A DNA stretch of 64,000 nucleotides from NCBI RefSeq assembly GCF_000764305.2, contig NW_025936571.1:434001-498000 (forward strand). The letters are read 5' to 3'. The position numbers and the translations under genes are program-made. Source of the stretch: Hyalella azteca (Eukaryota > Arthropoda > Malacostraca > Amphipoda > Hyalellidae). Each line of letters starts with the position of its first letter. Positions within the stretch are counted from its first letter, which is position 1. The notes beneath the pieces are model-generated. The model searched no databases, was not told the DNA's origin, and saw nothing but the letters and a program-made list of their open reading frames with translations. Shown here piece after piece: positions 43,974 to 56,332 of this stretch.

Positions 43974-45990
43974 CTCTCCAACAGTCTGTCTGGCAAAAAA
44001 AAAGGAGAGAAATGTGCTGAAAAATCAATCCATGGTGGTATTGGAGATAGCAGATCTGCTTCACAGCCAACACATGTCAAATTAAGATCTGCTAGAGTCT
44101 CTCTTGCCCGGAATACAAAATGAGGAGCAAAGATTGTTCCAGCCCATGGCCTGTCTGCCAATCCCTCTACATCAAAAAGGTTATTGTAGACTGGTGAGCA
44201 TTGAGGGAGCTCCCCCAGGCAACATAGGTACCTCAGCCACACAAGCCCAGCGGGATGTACCTCAGCGGAGGGGATGTTGCTCTCAACCTCCAGTGAAACT
44301 ATAGGAGATGTTTTCCTTGCACCAATAGCTAACCTAAGGCATCTATTCTGGATTTTATCTAGTTTTACTAAATAGCTGTTTGCTGCTGTCTCATAAAACA
44401 TGGAGCCATAATCAAGTTTACTTCTTATTACAGTTTTGTAAAACTTGAGTAATACTTCTCTATCGGCTCCCCAGTGGTGTGCTGACATTGCCTGCATCAC
44501 ATTGGTCCTCTTGATGCAGCTTTCTCTGAGGTGGTTTATGTGATCTTTCAATCCCAAAGCAGGGAAGTCAAGCAAAAGGCTGACAAATTCAATATTACAT
44601 TATCGATCCTAACATGAGGGTAGTTAACATTTTTACAAGTAAATAGTAATCCTTTTGTTTTTTTCAGGATTCAATCAAAATCCCCAGAATTGAGTCCAGT
44701 TGAAAATTTGATTCACTTGTGCGGTTGTGCCTGTATACAGGCTTGTACCTCTCACAAGTCAGGACCACTGCAATAGATGGCAATGTCATCCTCATTCTCT
44801 GCCAGAGTCACTCCCCTCACACGGGGTAGATCTGAGAGCATGACATTAAATAATGTGGGTGATAAAATGGCTCCTTGCGGGACCCCACTCCTGATGATGT
44901 GCACAGGAGAAATGGCTCCCTCAAAAAGCACTTTAAAGGAACGGTTTTTTAGATACTATCTGATCCAGGCCAACATCTTCCCTCTAATTCCTTTTTGTTG
45001 TAATTTATACAGGAGGCCCAGATGTCATACACAGTCATATGCACAACTTAAATCAAAAAACACTGCTATGCACACCTGGTGGTTGACAAATGACTCCCAC
45101 ACACATTTCTCAAGTCTAGCCACCAGGTCAAGTGTGCAAAGATGCCTTCTGAAACCACATTGTGTGGTACTAAGAGCCCCAGTTGTTTCCAGCTGGAAAT
45201 TCAGTCGATTGCACACCAAACGTTCCATTAATTTTGAGATACATGGAAGTAATGAGATAGGCCAATATGCTTTAGGATCAAGGGCAGACTTACCAGGCTT
45301 CAGAATGGGAAGCACTATTGCTTCCTTCCATATACTTGGGATACAGCAGTTCTGGAAACTGTAGTTAAATATTCTGAGGAGCCACTGCATATATTGTGGA
45401 GGAAGGTGTTTCAGCATGGCATTGTGTATAAAGTTGTGACCTGGAGCTGAGTTATTGAGAAGTTTAATACAGTCTGCTAGTTCAGAGGGAGAGAAGATGC
45501 CATTGAATGGTAACTGTGTGTCATCTATTAGTGTCATTGTAACAGGCAGTATAAGTGGAGCACCATCATGCTGACATTCTGGTGATGCAATTATGGTGGC
45601 ATATTCTGCTGCAATAATGCTGGCTTTTCTTTTTGGGTCTGTTACTGGTACATTTCCAATCAAAATTGGTGAGGCTCGTTGGCTGTGTCCTTTGTTGGAT
45701 AGTTTTCCAATTTTCTTCCATATTGTGGCCATTGGGGTATCTTTATTTATAGTGGAACAGAACTCCTGAAATGATGTATTCTTGGCTTGTTTTACTTCCC
45801 GCTTCACCAGTGCCTTCGCTTTCCTCAGAGCAATTAAGTTTTCCATAGATGGATGTCTCTTTAATATGTTTTTGGCAGCATGTCTCTCTGCCACACGCTT
45901 TGTACATACATGCTTCATTCCACCAAGGCTTGGAGAAGCGAGGGGACACTTTCTCATTACTTCTTTTAAATTCAGATTCAGCTGCTCCAA
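43974..45990 (-). pseudogene. LINE reverse transcriptase, inactivated
   Basis: 45025-45990 encodes the N-terminal and fingers regions to motif A (AVFFDLSCAYDCV), then a TGA. Other frames continue with VPQGAILSPTLFNVML (motif B/4). The expected YADD-type catalytic box reads NEDD (44785-44799). 43847-44575 encodes the thumb and linker (LLKFYKTVIRSKLDYGSMFY, LDKIQNRCLRLAIGA). At least two premature stops are seen between 44900 and 45030. Confidence 0.85.
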
Positions 45991-46022
45991 ACAGTGCTGC
46001 AGAAAATTTTTCTACCTCCTAT

Positions 46023-46490
46023 TCAAAAGGCATGCTTGGTGGAACCTCTGGAAGAGACATCTGCCACCTGCTCCATGATCCCTTGTGAAAAAGCCAGTGC
46101 TGTCTGGACTTGAAGACGGCCTTGCTGAGGACTACCTACATTCACAGATAGCAACACTGGCTCATGGTCACTGCCCATTTCAGGTTCTAGAGATATTTGG
46201 GAGAGCAGCACCAAATCAGTTGAAACAAAACATAGATCTAATGTGGAAAAAGATCCTGTTTGGGCATTAAAATAGGTGGGGAGAGACACTGGTGTTAAGA
46301 GACTCAGATCAAGGAAATCTTCTAGGCTTTCTACCAAATTGAGGCCAGCAGTATTGCAGTTACCTTGACCTTCCCACATTGTATGGTGTGCGTTAAAGTC
46401 GCCCACAATCACTCGTGGGCCAGAGAGCTGGTTAAAATAATGTGAGTACTAGGCCACTTGAATAGGGGATTTTGGATTGTATACATTTGT
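46023..46490 (-). pseudogene. LINE AP-endonuclease fragment
   Basis: Encodes NVYNPKSPIQVA, a stop, then YFNQLSGPRVIVGDFNAHHT and STLDLCFVST...SDHEPVLLSV. GDFNAHH and SDHxP are the catalytic motifs of LINE apurinic endonucleases. The domain's N-terminus is cut off at the insertion at 46495. Confidence 0.85.
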
Positions 46491-46494
46491 TATA

Positions 46495-46786
46495 CAGTGG
46501 GGGGAAATAAATATTCGTACACTTGAAAAATCGTATTTTAATGTATGTAAGTACACAAACTGAACAGGAGAAGTGATTTATATTATGTATAGAGGCGCAT
46601 TGTATTCAAAAACAGCATCAATAGAAATTAAATCTCAATGCAACAAAAATTAATGCAACATGTTAACTTCTTCGGGTCAAAAAAGTATTCGTACAAAACA
46701 ACTTTTGACTAATATTTCACACCAGAACATTCCAGAATGTACCAGAAACATGTAGCACGTTCCAGTAATGTAATCAGTAACCATAG
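46495..46786. mobile_element. Tc1/mariner-like element end fragment
   Basis: Preceded by TA (46493-46494), it begins CAGTGGGGGGAAATAAATAT and TTCGTACACTTG, a typical Tc1-like terminal repeat, with an internal repeat AAAAGTATTCGTACA (about 46680). The opposite end was not found, so this is one truncated end. Confidence 0.65.
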
Positions 46787-46790
46787 TTAA

Positions 46791-47329
46791 GGGGATCGGC
46801 TACCCCTACGGAAAACTTCTACAGTTATTATTCGATTGTCATGAAACTTCACATACATACGTAAAATGTAAAAAGAAAAACATTTTGCTCCTATGAATTT
46901 TTCGAAAAAATTGAAAGAAAACGTGAAATTCATAGAAAACGGCTAAAAAGGGGTACTTTAGAAAATCTATCTCCTCCCACAAATATCATCCTACAACATC
47001 GAGACACGTACATGTATCAATCGATTCGTAAAGACCATATCTATTGACTCTAACATCACTTTTTTCATTTTCCATCTAGTTTTTTTATTGCGTTTTTTTC
47101 ATTTTTCCCATTTTTTTCTCATTTTTCACCCCTCCCCCCCTTCTCCCCCATATAAAAAACAAACCAGACCGAAATTCAAAAAAGTGATGTTAGAGTCGAT
47201 AGGCCTGGTCTTTACGAATCGAATGGTATACGTCTCATTGCTGTAGCTTAAAAACTGTAGGAGGAGATAGATTTGCCGTGAGAGCAGTATGAGGTTTTCA
47301 GTACGGCCAAAAGACTGCCCGCGCGGCAC
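46791..47329. mobile_element. TTAA-flanked foldback element
   Basis: Bounded by TTAA at 46787-46790 and 47330-47333. Arms of about 100 bp (roughly 46965-47062 and 47168-47275) are imperfect inverted repeats sharing AATCTATCTCCTCC, ATTCGTAAAGACCA and GACTCTAACATCACTTTTTT. The outermost ends are less alike. It could be a piggyBac- or Kolobok-type non-autonomous element. Confidence 0.65.
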
Positions 47330-47335
47330 TTAAAT

Positions 47336-47748
47336 AGACATAAAAATTTATTTTGTATAGGCCTAACTGGAGCTGTTTGTTCTGACCCACTAGTGCTTTT
47401 ACTTTGTCCAACTGAATTGAGCTGATCTGGCACTGCTTGTTCGTGGTCTTCTTGAAATCCACAGAAGGTGTTAGTATTGCTCCTCTTCTGGCTTGATTGC
47501 CCCTTGGTCATCTTAGCTTTACATTTGCGAGCTTGAGGGCCTCTTAGACTTGAGACAGGAGTCAGTGGTGGGAATTCTCCTACAGACATTTCCTCCACTG
47601 ATGGTCCATCAGAGAATGACAAGTCCGGCAATGGAAACTCATCATCAAGAGCATCATCAAAAATTTCAGCTACAACACCAGCACCATTTTGATTCCACCC
47701 TTCAGAATTGCATAGGCCTGCTCTATTTCCAGAGGAGACACCCTCCAT
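47336..47748 (-). pseudogene. Probable LINE ORF1 N-terminal fragment
   Basis: An open frame from ATG 47748 encodes an acidic start (MEGVSSGNRAGLCNSEGW, EIFDDALDDEFPLPDLSF), then a basic Ser/Lys/Gln stretch. It lies in the LINE's orientation directly 5' of the insertion that cuts the endonuclease, so it is best read as gag-like ORF1. No zinc knuckle remains; the assignment rests on position. Confidence 0.5.
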
Positions 47749-49620
47749 TGTTATTATGTTTGTTTATTGTGGCCCTATGGGCCACAAAAAAAAAACACAA
47801 TAAAATAAAAATATATTTGAGAAAATGATGCTATACCAGATGGAATCCTAATGACCGTAATTTTTATCAAAATACTTACTATTTGCTTCTAGCAAAAACG
47901 AAAAGATAGTCGATTGTTCAATGCTCATACACACATCCGTAGTCGACCGCAGCTCGAACCGGAATGGCCCGACAGCTAAGCCCGTAACGGAATCTCCAAG
48001 TCACGAAAAGCCGTCCGTATCTAGGCCCTAGATACGGACGGCTTGAAGTGTTGAAGGCTACGTTCCGGAAGGCAGGAATCATGATGGTCCATTACATCCA
48101 GGGCAGTGGTGGACTTCGGCAGGCGACCCGTCCTCTACGTCTACGCTCTTCCAACTGACTTCCAGGCCGCGGATCGAATTTTCCTTCCGTACCAGCTGGT
48201 CTATCTGCGACTGCAATTCTTAAAAATACTCCAAAGCCAAGCTCTAAAGTCTAAAACAATCAAAATTTGACGATTTTCGTAAAAACACGCTGATATTTTT
48301 AGATAGGTTACATGTATTAGCTTGTATAATCTTTGCTTGAGCTTCGGGTAGTAAAAATAGGTTTCTAAATCCATCGTCTTTTTCACAGATTGGCTTTTTA
48401 AAAAAATGTCTTTGTTGTTAATTTGGTCAAAATCAGTGTCGGCATGACCAAACTGACACTTCTCCGAACACGCCTGCGGACTCAAACGCAAAACCATACT
48501 AATGGTTGAAACTAGGTAGTAAAGTTCAACCATGAGTGTCGATCTGAAAAACTTTTGTGTTCAAAGCACTGTATCGACACTTCTCCGGACCCGCCTGCTA
48601 ACTCAACCGCATGAACCACTCATAACTCCTACAATACTGAACAGATTTGCTGGAATTTTGGAATGTGAGTAGTTAAAATTCAGCGCGGAGCATTTTAATT
48701 TAAAACGAAACAGATAAATGAATTCTATAACGTTCGCATGGGTATGTTGTTGCTAAATATTTTTATTTAGGTCAAGATCGATTCTGATTAAGCAATATAA
48801 TGCACGAAAAACTTGTTTTGGAAATTTGGCCCAAAAATTCGGCCCAAAAGTGTCCGAGCGCTTGTCAAATTGGTTAAAATCAGTTTAGATTTTAAAAAAT
48901 TATAAAACCTAACATTCAGTGCCATAATTAAAAACGAAGTGGAGAAAATAAATTTGTTGACAATGCTAACAAGGGCGCACCTTGAATAAGTAGCTTCGAT
49001 TTTAAAAGTGAATGATAGGTTTCAATTCCATAAGTTTATGTGCGGAAAAGACGCAATGAACAATTAGTCTACAAAATATTGTTCTAAGAGTCTCGTTTCA
49101 AAAGTCAGCAACAAACTCGTCAGCCAATTTAAACGCAAAACGCAACTTAGGCGCAACCCATGGTTGCGCAACCGAACATCACATAATTCCCTAAAATCTA
49201 TGCGATCCTGCGTGAAATTTAAAATAAACTAATTAAAAACAAGATAGGTAGGTAAGAATGTTCGAAAATTTTCAAGATGCTTCGATTTAAAATATGACGA
49301 TACTTTAGAGAAATTAGTTTGGTTTAGGTCATACTAAGAAAAGTTAAAGATAGGTTAGGACTGGCTAGGCTATGCAGAATTTAACATATCTAAGCTTAAC
49401 CTATTCAACCCTACCTATCTTAACTTAATAATAGAATTTTTCGGAAGATTCATTTGATCGAAAACGCAGCAACGCAAAATTTGGGACGATTCCTATCTTG
49501 CGGTGTATTGCTGTCGTAAGCTGTTCGGTTACGTTTTAATCGAAAACGCAATAACATAAAAACCTTTAATAATAAAATTCCTCAAGCAACGCATTATAAG
49601 TAATTATTAATTTCTGTATT
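47749..49620. repeat. Non-coding stretch with palindrome and dispersed-repeat copy B
   Basis: 48010-48042 is a perfect hairpin: arm GCCGTCCGTATCTAG, loop GCC, then its inverse. At 48045-48140 lies the second copy of the dispersed repeat seen at 2630-2735. Two copies of a short segment containing GACACTTCTCCG (about 48451 and 48588) are seen. No gene is supported. Confidence 0.65.
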
Positions 49621-49878
49621 TCAGTCAGATCCGTTCAGAATTGGGGGCCTTATAAGCTCTTCGATAGCGCAAAGCCCCAAGTAGCGTTTTGAGTATTGAC
49701 AGAAGATTCTAGGCACTTCATAGTCATACCCGAGTTCTTTGCAAACGGCTGCTTGGTTTAATTTAATAGATGTGCCATGTCGCAGGAGCATGACTGTTAG
49801 CTGATATTTGACGACGCCAAAAGCTCTGTAACAGGGATAGCCGTTTCGATAGTTGAGTTCGTAATAAGAAGTGTTCAT
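49621..49878 (-). CDS. Hypothetical 85-residue protein
   Basis: The minus-strand frame from ATG at 49878 (A at -3) to TGA at 49621 encodes MNTSYYELNYRNGYPCYRAF, then VVKYQLTVMLLRHGTSIKLN, CKELGYDYEVPRIFCQYSKR and an acidic helical end. An in-frame upstream ATG at 49932 would add 18 residues. I do not recognise it. Its balanced composition and absence of repeats make it more gene-like than other short frames nearby, but it could be a transposon fragment or chance. Confidence 0.25.
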   Translation of the reverse strand: MNTSYYELNYRNGYPCYRAFGVVKYQLTVMLLRHGTSIKLNQAAVCKELGYDYEVPRIFCQYSKRYLGLCAIEELIRPPILNGSD

Positions 49879-49932
49879 TTTACTTTTTAAGATTGACGTG
49901 TTTTTAAAGATGAATAATTGTTCCCTTTGCAA

Positions 49933-52900
49933 TAGAGTATACTGTATGATTCAACGACTAAATCATAAATCACGTTGCTTGCTACGGCCCTATATTTAAA
50001 ATTAATTTCAAAAAAATTTTTGTCCTAGGGATTATGCAGTTACCGGATTCAGTGCTTTCTGTAAAGTTTAATACACAATCAGAAGGACGTTAATTTCATG
50101 CGGGCTAAAAATGTCACTTGATTGGACTCAACTCCAGTGTTGCATGAACATGCAAGTATTTAGAGATCTGGGACCAACTGATGAGTCAGTTTTTTTGGCT
50201 CTACAAGCCAAAAATTTGTTGACAGAGTATTTGATGTCTTGTAGCTTTTTCTGAATGAACGCACAAAAAAACGAGTTCAAAATTTTTTCTCAAGTAAAGT
50301 ATTTGATGCAACCTGATACTTCCAAGTCTAATATACAGGTAAAATAAAGACAAATATAAAAATATTTTGTTTTATTTGTATGAGGCAACGCCGTTGACGG
50401 TGTTGGGGCATCAACCAGTACAGAAATGGCTAAGGATCTCGGCCAACAGAGCAGAAAAACGTAAAGAACTACTACTCCGGACAGCCGGGACCCTAGCAAA
50501 GCATTTCACAATGATACACAAATTACCATCAAACAAAATACTCTGATTTGTAAAAAAAAGATCTCTCCTTTTTGATATATATTTATATATATAAAAAGAT
50601 GTAGAATGAGTATGGTGATGGCACAGGCTATGAGCGGTACACCCTGCAACAGCGAGAGATTCTTGCGAATGAACGGGTGCACCGGGATGAGATGAAGCCT
50701 GGGCGATTATTTGAACAAACCGATGAATGTATGAGGAATGTTAGCCAAACGAAACAGTTAACCGCCATGCAGCGTTCCGAACAAACGAACAGATGACAAC
50801 CTTTAAATCAGTTCACTCGACTCAGTCACACCCACTTGTGGTTGATCAGCATTATAATGTGTCGCGTGCTCAGATGGAAAGGTCTTAATGTGCATGGCGT
50901 GGAGACCAGCAACCAAACCCACTGCAATTCTAAGCGTCTCTCAGTCAGGGCCATACAAAGCCCCATGTACACCGAAATTATTGAGGATATGTCAATATAA
51001 CCGAACAGATTTACAAATGGCACTATAAAGACTATAAATTACTGGGTATAAGGCATACAAAATATCCGTACGGACTACTTCAACAACGAGGTGAACAATT
51101 CATGAAGTGGAAGCTGACAAAGAAGCAATGGTGGTGGAAAGTATTCAAAATCACGCGCCCTGAGCGAGAGACTCCGAAGAGGTGGGACGGTCGTGCTCTC
51201 AACGCCGGCTGATGGTCGGCGGCGGCCACATCATTAGGCGTCAAATCGATGACATCGACTAGAGAATATTTCTTTAAATCCGATACTTTATTGCACCATA
51301 CGCGCATCTAATGACACTGAGCGCGATGTTGCGTGCAGTATACAACGACAGAGGACCTCAAAAATGCAGATATGCTTGCCTGTCATGGGCTTCACGCAGC
51401 AGATATCCACACAAATCACTCAATAAATAAGTGACTTCTAAATCGTTTGAGTTCACGCAGCACTCCGAACACATTGAACATGTGCTGACCTCTTCATGGG
51501 CGAGTTATATACCGACAAGATCGCAGCTTCGAGCAATGGCGCCCAATAGCTTAACCAATAATTACAGCAATAGGCACTTTCTTTTTTTACCTAACCTTAA
51601 AAATTTATCACGAGCATTGAGTGGCAATTGACACTTAGGCAAGGTAGCAGTTTTGAACCTGCACCACCACCAGCACCGTAACGCAACCGAAACCCTGACA
51701 AATCGCCAAGGAAGTGAGGCAGCAGTCACGAGCTTATGGTCTTGCCGTATGTGATATCGCACAACCCTCAGCTCTTTTGTACTTAGCCGGCTGCACTTAC
51801 ACACCTTCAAGGCGTTATCGTTCGAACAATATCCAGCACAAACCACACATTTCGAACAAAAAACATAACTCCATGAGCCTACCGACAACAACGAAACTAG
51901 AAGACGGAAGTTTTGTTTCCAGAGGAAATCCTATGACATAATAAAGAGCTGGTTAGAAATCAATAAGTCATAATGCACTGATTCCGTCTTGAAAATGTCC
52001 AAAGATACATTAATTAAAGCTGGAAAACCTATGAACAGAAATTCGTGTTCTCGTGATAAAACAGAAAAATGAATAAATCAATTTTATATTTCTAAAAGAA
52101 AAGATGATTTTAATTTGATAGGAAGACATTTGCTCTAATTGATAATGGCTGACCATATGAAATAAGAGTAAGATGATGGTCGAGAGTTACATCAAAGACT
52201 TGAGCTCTAAGCTCACCATGACATAGAAAATCCAAACCTTGACTGTCACAGTTCAAATCTCTAATACAGGGACCATTCGGTAAATACTTTCGATTACAGT
52301 GACTGGATGACACTAATACACTATAATTTACCAGTCCGGCTAATTGAAAATTTTACAAGTCAATCAATGGCCATCTAAGGTCGATGGTTAATTAAAGGAG
52401 TAGTGGCAGGACAGAGCGCGAAGGCTACCTTCGCATTTGTAGGCAGTAGCTACGATAGATACTTAATTCCCCAAATAAAAAATTAAAGATGTACTTTCGA
52501 CCCATTTCTCCTGACGATCGCTGCACTTTGGTTATAGCAACCTCTCGTCGAAAGCTAAGAAGCATTATAGCTTATAAAATCAAATCTATATTGGCTTGAA
52601 AATACTTAAAAGGAATCTTTAAATAAATTTATAAATATGGTTTCGAAAGTACTCTACATGCAAAGAAAAAAGCCTGGTTATTTATAAGATGGAAAAATTA
52701 AAGCCACTAAACAATTCAGCAATTAAAATGAAAACTTAAACAAAACAGACAAAAATTTTATCACATACTCTTCCAAATTTAGTTTTGAAAAACGCTTAGC
52801 TTAGAAAAGGGTAGGACCCATTACCCGTAGCACACTCCACCAATTCATCTTATATAGATCAATCTGAAAGTCCTCGTAAGCTTATTTCTCATAGAAAACC

Positions 52901-52984
52901 CTAAGAGAGGGGGATGCTCAGAGAAGAGATCATCAAACAAAGCATGCCGAACCCGAGCGAATGAGGGCCGAGTAAAGCATGCGC
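49933..52984. other. Intergenic region downstream of MNK
   Basis: No supported gene. The right end should hold the MNK 3' UTR (minus strand). A 61-codon plus-strand open frame at 50605-50796 looks protein-like but lacks other support. Confidence 0.45.
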
Positions 52985-55900
52985 TCAGTGAGCCAACTGA
53001 GGGATGAAAGGGGAGCCCACAAGGGAGCTTTGGCCGCGTCGTCTCTCCTGTGAACGACGCTGCAGGAGACGAGAGGCCGTGGGAGGTGATAGACCGAACG
53101 GTCCTTCTTCTCCTACGAAGCCAGGGTCGCTGTAGCGGTCCCGAAGATGGTGGGGAGAGGGAGGAGTGGCCCCGAACTCGCCGCACGCAGGTGGGGACGT
53201 TCCGTAAACTGTGTCATCAGACTCGCTCGACCCTTCGCTGTCGTAGTCGATGTGCATGTGCTGCATCACCAAGCTGTTAACTTCCATCGCGGAAGACGCG
53301 AAGTTTGACACTTTTTCCGTCCCGAAACTGGTCCTGCAAAAAAATAGAGAATTTAGTTAGCATTTCTTTTCAATTTCAGTAATGGATTCTATCATGCATA
53401 CAGGCATGCGCCAAATTTCAACATGGTTTGAACAGTGAATCTTATCATATTTTCAGTCCTAAACAATACGATTAGATTTTATGAACTCACTTGTTGATAT
53501 TTTGAGGTGTGTTAAGGATAGTGTCAGATCCCCCGCTCTTGATCCAAGGATGGTCGAGGATCATCTGTGCCGAGAGACGCTGCTTGGGGTCTTTCACGAG
53601 AAGCTTCCTCACCAGATCTTTGGCGAGAGGGTCGACCTTATCCCAGTCCTGTTCCGGGAACGAAAAATTTCCTTCCTGGATATTACCGAAGAGCTGATTC
53701 TGGCAGTCGACACACGATCCACCCTGAGCCCAGCCGCAGTCTTCACCGCAGTTGCCACAGAAGGGAGGGTACCCACACAGCAATATGTAGATGACCACTC
53801 CCAGGCTCCAGAGGTCACACCTCTTATCATAGGGGCTCGCATCATCGCTAACAAATCCCTCTACTACCTCAGGAGCCATGTACTCAGCTGAGCCGACCGG
53901 CGTCAGTAGCTGAGGGGTCATGCCACATCTTGAATGATTGATCTCCACCTTCGAGCCAAGGTCAAGATCACATAACTTGACGGGGCTGATTGAGTCCTGA
54001 CTGACACACAAAATGTTGTCGGGCTTCAGATCCCTGTGAGCAATGTTAATATTGTGTAGGAAAGCGATAGCGTCCGCCAACTGCTGCACAACTTGGACCA
54101 CTTCGCGTTCAGTGATGGTCTCGCAACGCGCAATTGCATTCATCAGCGGTCCGCCATGGACTTTCTCAAAAATTATGTAAAACGCATCTTCTTCGTCGAA
54201 GGTTTCCTCCACTCTGATGATGTGCTTATTAGAACGACACTTGAAAAATAGCTCGACTTCATTGAGGCATCGTTGACGGCTGTGAGTAGGTATCTTATCG
54301 ATCACCTGCGAATAAGATAGAAGATAATTAGATCTCTTCTTCGCTTTTCGCAACGACGTATTAGCAACAAATACAGCCACAATTTAGAGGCCTGACAGAA
54401 CGGTACTTCGGAATTCGATTTGCCAATAAATATCCAATGCAATGAGGATCAAGTAAATGTACCTTGACAGCAAACTCTTGTCGCTTCTCTTCTTCAGTGA
54501 GGGGATGACGCCTCCAACACGAGTATACTGAAGCGTATGCTCCACCACCCAGTCTTTCGCCCAGAACAAACAAATCTGAAATCAACAATGAATAATCATG
54601 AGTACCGAACAAGTAATTGTAATGTCCGGTGTGACGCCGGACAGTAAGGGTCCAACAAAATCGGCAGTCTTTAATTTCTCAAGAATATTCATCAAATTTT
54701 ATCTCTCCTAAAAAATCACTAAGAAAACAGCTCTACAAATATGATCGATGCATTAAGCTTAATTGAGATGACTTACCTTTGAAACAGGCTCTAGACATGG
54801 TTGACCGCACTCTCGTTCGACCCTTTCTTGCGCTTTGAGCCCGGCTCTTAGCCTCCTCGAAGGTCGAGGGCGATCCAGATGTTATTTTGCTCAGGCTTCC
54901 TGCAAATTGGCAGAAGCTCACAGTTAGCGGCGTGAGGCAGTCGTTATTAATTCAATAGGTAGTCATTATTCAGTGGTACAGTATTCCGACTTTGTGTTCA
55001 TCCTCACTGAGTTAGCGACAAAAGCAATTCGCCGATAACTCGGAAGGTATCAGAGTATTTTTTCGTTCATGGAATTCAATGAATGCATATCAATTTTGAA
55101 ATTTGAATGCTTAACTGATATTGTTTTTCTTAAATAGGGGAGGATAATTCAGCTTTTACCATTTACATTATAGACTGCACAAATTCCTGGAACATTACAA
55201 CATTTCACCGTGGATTTGTTGTTCGATTTTAGTTCGGCAGTGTCACCAGAGATTAGAGTTATAAATATACATGACATAACACATGTAAAATTTTTTACTG
55301 ATACAGTTTTTCTAACAATTTGGCATTTAAATGCTACTGCTAAGTTCGACCTATTTTTATGGTAGGCTACAATAGATACTATCATACTAAGCACACATTA
55401 ATATAGACCTAGTCTCTAGATATAGGTAGTGAACAAGCGTGTACTAAGTTTATATATTCATGTGCAAAATAATTGACAAAAAATTCAAGAAATACGTTTT
55501 ATATATTATTTCATAGAGGAAGCAGCGCTAGACATAAAACGCAACTGAGATAGCGAGAGAGGGACTTCTTTGTTCCGAGCGCGCGCCGTGAGTGTTGTCA
55601 GCCCTGCAAGCAAGCCCCCCGTTTCTCCCCATAAAGAGAACTCCCGCTACCCCTTCGCTTCCCGATTTGCAACACTGCCAGCAGCTGCCCATAACCCCTT
55701 TCTTCCTCTATTTAAAAACTCGTATTTTTCGACAGTTTCAGCATACAAGATTTCAACTTTATTGGACAGCTCCAATACGTATCACACTGTTACATTTTAA
55801 AATCACGAATGCGATTCAACAGAAGATTGAGTTAGCTTTTGAAATGACACCTCGTCACCAATACAATAACCGCACAGGCCTCGCTAAACTTCCATATAAA

Positions 55901-56332
55901 TCGGCTCCTACCATATTGTAATCATAGTACAGTACTGTCAGTACTATCACTTGATATCAACGCTCCGGTCCTCTAATCAATCAACCATGAATGAAGACGA
56001 ATTTCACGTCTAAACTAGGTATGCCCTATAATATAATAATGAAGATAATAATTATTATTTTCAATCATTTCACTAGAAGAACGGCACAGGAAGAAGTCAG
56101 GATTCGGGAATAATACTTAATAGTCAATAGTTAGTAGGCTAGCTAGGCTATAAGCCTATAACTATAAGTATAAGCCTTTCGAATCGTTCGCTCGCTTCAA
56201 CTCCTTGAAAATTTAATGCATTATCGTTATGACGTACTATCAACTGCGACTTGTGAGTACATGTTTTATAAACCAATATAATGAAAATTAAGCAATTCGA
56301 AAAAATAGTCACTACAACTCACCTTGCACCAT
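52985..56332 (-). CDS. Lk6: MAP kinase-interacting Ser/Thr kinase (MNK/Lk6), 5 exons
   Basis: Minus-strand exons: 56323-56332, 54777-54899, 54463-54575, 53491-54305, 52985-53333; 1,410 bp, 469 residues, all phases consistent. MNKs are activated by ERK/p38, dock on eIF4G and phosphorylate eIF4E. The start (AAAATGG, ideal Kozak) is followed by a basic stretch ARKGRTRVRST (about 31-41), where MNKs bind eIF4G. Kinase features: glycine loop GERLGGGAYASV (about 50-61), AVK lysine (82), HRDLKPDN (about 172-179), CDLDLGS (about 194-200), activation loop TPQLLTPVGSAEYMAPEVV, and the MNK-specific Cys insert CGNCGEDCGW plus CVDCQN. The usual MNK DFD is DLD here. The Ser/Pro-rich tail ends near LLQRRSQERRRG, resembling a basic MAPK-docking site. 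Lk6 is the insect name of the family; orthology is by motif only. Confidence 0.93.

Larger units (their letters stand above)
43040..47748 (-). mobile_element. Degenerate I/Jockey-type LINE with later insertions
   Basis: Read on the minus strand from 47748 downward: an ORF1 fragment; then, after foreign DNA at 46495-47329, the endonuclease, reverse transcriptase, RNase H and a C-terminal CCHC segment. The order EN-RT-RNaseH-CCHC is that of I-like/Jockey-related non-LTR elements. Several in-frame stops and frameshifts and an altered RT active site show the copy is dead. Exact ends and target duplications were not identified. Confidence 0.85.

Noticed and set aside
50605..50796. 61-codon plus-strand open frame with charged, protein-like sequence
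   Set aside because: No recognised family, no start in good context, no adjoining exons; possibly a fragment of an old element.
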